From an uncultured Pseudanabaenaceae cyanobacterium (GTDB taxonomy: Bacteria; Cyanobacteriota; Cyanobacteriia; PCC-9006; JAAUQQ01), in the NCBI GenBank assembly GCA_938015405.1, contig CALLPZ010000092.1:1-8964 (forward strand): a stretch of DNA of 8,964 nucleotides. Direction: 5' to 3'. Under the pieces are notes generated by a model. That model saw only the letters and a list, made by a program, of their open reading frames with translations, ran no database searches and was not told the DNA's origin. Each line of letters begins with the position of its first letter. Positions within the stretch are counted from its first letter, which is position 1. The translations under genes were made by a program, and so were the position numbers. Positions 7,006 to 8,964 of this stretch are shown piece after piece.

Positions 7006-8730
7006 ATGCCTAATCAACCCAATCCTATGGTGCAAATTGAGCAGAGAAATACTGCTTACTGGTGGGGGTTGGGGGCCAGCTTCGCGATCGCCCTCTTCTA
7101 CAGCCTCTGGGCCTTGAAGTTGAGTCTGGCCCATCCCTTCATCGTCCAAGATGATGCCCGCCAACATGTTTTTTGGATGCAGCGTTTTTTGGACCCTGGC
7201 CTCTTTCCCAATGATCCCATCGCCGATTATTTCCAATCCGTAGCCCCCTGGGGCTACAGCAAGCTCTACCAACTGGCCACAGCGTTAGGCATTCATCCCC
7301 TATTGATGAACAAACTATTGCCTAGCGTTCTAGGTCTGGTCATGACCTATTTCTGCTACGGCATTGCCATCGAGTTACTCCCCCTGAGCAGTGGCGGGGC
7401 CATCACGGGCGTCATCGCCAGCTGGCTTTTAAATCAGAACCTCTGGCTCCAGGACGGCATTGTCTCCGGTACACCCAAGTCATTTTTGTACCCGACTCTA
7501 CTCGCCTTTCTCTACTTCTTTTTGCGGCGCAGTCTCTGGCCCTGCCTGGTCATGCTGCTACTCCAAGCGCTGTTTTACCCCCTGGGTGTCTTTCTGTCCT
7601 CTGGCGTTTTAGCCTTAGCCTGCTTGCGATGGCAGGGCTGGAGGCCACAGTGGGGCTCTGGGGTAGATATTCGCTTCTGCGCCATGGGTATCGGCACAGC
7701 GATCGCAGTGCTCCTGCCCTATATCTTCAGCAGTAGTGCGTTTGGGCCTGTCATCGATGCAGCCCAAGCCCGGGCATTACCTGAATTTCAAATGGGAGGC
7801 CGCTCTGCCTTTTTCAACGATGCCAATCCCTGGGACTTTTGGCTGAACGGAGGCCGTTCTAGCCTACGCATTTCCGCAGCCCTTCGCCCCGATGGCACCT
7901 ACGCAGTCTTCCTATTGCCTATTCTGCTTCGGTTCAAACAATTAACGGGTGTTCAGGCCTTACGCAATCTCAGCCTTTTTCCTCAGCTATTCTTCGCCTC
8001 GCTCGGTTGGTTTTTCCTCGCACACATCACGCTGTTCAAGCTGCATTTGCCCAGTCGCTACAGTCAACACAGCCTGAGGATTCTTGGCGTCTTGGCAGCG
8101 GCGATCGCCCTCACCCTGCTCCTGCAAGCCCTGCAAACCTGGCTAGGAAACTCCTTAATAACCAACCGAGGCCGCCAAGCCCTGGCTCTCATCAGCACAG
8201 GCTTACTGCTGCTCTGGCTGTTCATTGTCCCCCTCAACGACAGCAAGTTTCCCCGCACCTACAACGCCCAAGGCAGCTACCCCGAGCTTTACCGCTTCCT
8301 GCAACAGCAACCCCAAGACATCCGCATTGCCTCTCTGAGTCAGGAAGCCAACAACTTACCGAGCTTTGCCCAGCGCAGCATCGTCGCGGGCTCGGAATAT
8401 GCCATTCCTTACCACTGGGGCTACTACGCCCCCTTTAGGCAGCGTGCGCTCTCGTTACTGATGGCCCAATACAGTCTAGACCTTGCAGAACTCCAGTCCT
8501 TCATCCAGGCAGAAGGCGTCGATTACTGGCTTTTGGATGAGCAATCTTTTAATGCGGATTCCTTGGGGAGCGATCGCTGGCTTAAAGCATTTCTCCCCTC
8601 TCATGCTCAAGCAATCCAGCAGCTTCAAACCGGCGCTCCAGCCCTGCAGCAATACCAAGACCGCTGTCTTGCCCTCCAAACCCAAAATCTGCGTCTCATT
8701 GATACGAATTGCCTACTCCAGCAGCCCTAA
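7006..8730 (+). CDS. Polytopic membrane protein, GT-C glycosyltransferase-like, function unknown
   Basis: This 574-residue protein has about ten hydrophobic helices (first at about 19-40, last at about 392-410) and a soluble C-terminal part of about 160 residues. After helix 1 comes VQDDARQHVFWMQRFLDP (47-64), then FPNDPIADYFQSVAPWGYSK (67-86). The Asp49-Asp50 pair in the first outer loop sits where GT-C enzymes keep catalytic acidic residues. I recall similar long hypothetical membrane proteins in cyanobacteria, but know no assigned function. The C-terminal domain has an aromatic-rich segment, SEYAIPYHWGYYAPFRQR (463-480), and VDYWLLDEQSF (505-515), which resembles the C-terminal domains of sugar-transferring or glycan-handling membrane proteins. 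ATG 7006 is the first in-frame ATG after a stop at 6985; ATG 7027 (residue 8) is an alternative. Its neighbour, a GT39-like enzyme, suggests a shared pathway. Enzymatic activity is inference. Confidence 0.78.
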   Translation: MPNQPNPMVQIEQRNTAYWWGLGASFAIALFYSLWALKLSLAHPFIVQDDARQHVFWMQRFLDPGLFPNDPIADYFQSVAPWGYSKLYQLATALGIHPLLMNKLLPSVLGLVMTYFCYGIAIELLPLSSGGAITGVIASWLLNQNLWLQDGIVSGTPKSFLYPTLLAFLYFFLRRSLWPCLVMLLLQALFYPLGVFLSSGVLALACLRWQGWRPQWGSGVDIRFCAMGIGTAIAVLLPYIFSSSAFGPVIDAAQARALPEFQMGGRSAFFNDANPWDFWLNGGRSSLRISAALRPDGTYAVFLLPILLRFKQLTGVQALRNLSLFPQLFFASLGWFFLAHITLFKLHLPSRYSQHSLRILGVLAAAIALTLLLQALQTWLGNSLITNRGRQALALISTGLLLLWLFIVPLNDSKFPRTYNAQGSYPELYRFLQQQPQDIRIASLSQEANNLPSFAQRSIVAGSEYAIPYHWGYYAPFRQRALSLLMAQYSLDLAELQSFIQAEGVDYWLLDEQSFNADSLGSDRWLKAFLPSHAQAIQQLQTGAPALQQYQDRCLALQTQNLRLIDTNCLLQQP

Positions 8731-8964
8731 AAAACCAACGAGCAAACCAAACACACCCAGTTGCTTCACCGAAAGCACATATGGAACTCGGAATTCGGGA
8801 AAACCTCGCCCAATATAAATTTCAAGGCCTAATAAGCCCTCACACATCGCTCGTCCTAGAGGCCTTAAAGCCATATGAGTTCACACATTGGACAAAATTT
8901 CAACCGGTCCAAATACTCATGACAGATTGGAGCCACTCTTGTTAGTTTTAAGAAAGATTAAAGA
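8731..8964. other. Non-coding tail with one inverted repeat
   Basis: No convincing gene is seen before the window ends. TTGGAC (8888-8893) and GTCCAA (8907-8912) form an inverted repeat around 13 bases, which could be an operator or part of a promoter for a gene beyond the right edge. GGCCT at about 8825 and AGGCC at about 8860 could pair over a longer loop. No T-run terminator for the preceding gene is obvious. Confidence 0.35.

Larger units (their letters stand above)
1603..8577. repeat. HIP1 octamers (GCGATCGC), eleven dispersed copies
   Basis: Perfect GCGATCGC copies start at 1603, 2497, 3426, 4120, 5551, 5943, 6192, 7084, 7699, 8101 and 8570. An eight-base word would be expected well under once by chance in this length. 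HIP1 over-representation is a hallmark of many cyanobacterial genomes. All copies lie inside coding sequence and none in the intergenic gaps. Those at 5943 and 6192 share a longer identical context (TGGCGATCGCCAGCCTA), both within predicted membrane helices of the same gene. Confidence 0.95.

Noticed and set aside
8781..8945. 54-codon + frame from ATG 8781 in the right-hand tail
   Set aside because: No ribosome-binding site, no recognisable domain, and random-looking composition; it also runs over the inverted repeat at 8888-8912.
1..8964. CRISPR array, insertion sequence, prophage or defence island
   Set aside because: No regularly spaced repeats, transposase motifs, terminal inverted repeats, phage genes or nuclease signatures were seen.

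Overview
The window looks like a stretch of cyanobacterial chromosome. Eleven perfect copies of the octamer GCGATCGC (the HIP1 motif typical of many cyanobacteria) are scattered through genes on both halves. One gene is a PucC/BCD-family protein, a group tied to chlorophyll-containing organisms. I see no insertion sequence, phage gene, CRISPR array, rRNA or tRNA. I cannot name the genus from sequence alone.

Layout, left to right: (1) 1-1089 (+), the 3' two-thirds or so of a TolC-family outer-membrane channel gene, open at the left edge and closed by a strong intrinsic terminator at 1133-1168. (2) 1396-3027 (+), a BCD/PucC-family MFS membrane protein. (3) A 247-base gap with two adjacent perfect hairpins (3134-3181). 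(4) 3275-4138 (+), an inositol-monophosphatase-family phosphatase, ended by a hairpin at 4173-4205 that reads as a terminator in both directions. (5) 4436-4636 (-), a 66-residue, very basic protein of unknown function, convergent on that terminator. (6) 4637-5108, a 472-base gene-poor stretch with small hairpins and a possible 31-codon leader ORF. (7) 5109-6899 (+) and 7006-8730 (+), two large polytopic membrane proteins in tandem. The first is a GT39/ArnT-like GT-C glycosyltransferase; the second is a conserved-looking membrane protein with a GT-C-like acidic first loop. (8) 8731-8964, a non-coding tail.

Functional picture: TolC (export), BCD/PucC (pigment or photosystem-assembly related) and the phosphatase are probably independent housekeeping genes that happen to be neighbours. 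The two GT-C-like proteins are close, co-oriented and similar in plan (many membrane helices, then a soluble C-terminal domain), so they are the best candidates for a functional pair, possibly transferring lipid-linked sugars on the outer face of the plasma membrane. That pairing is inference.

The most unusual signal is compositional. From about 2500 to about 3845 the + strand becomes strongly enriched in A and C at third codon positions, with almost no G or T. This crosses from the 3' part of the BCD gene, through the non-coding gap, into the first two-thirds of the phosphatase gene, and then stops abruptly inside that gene. The paired hairpins lie almost exactly at its centre.
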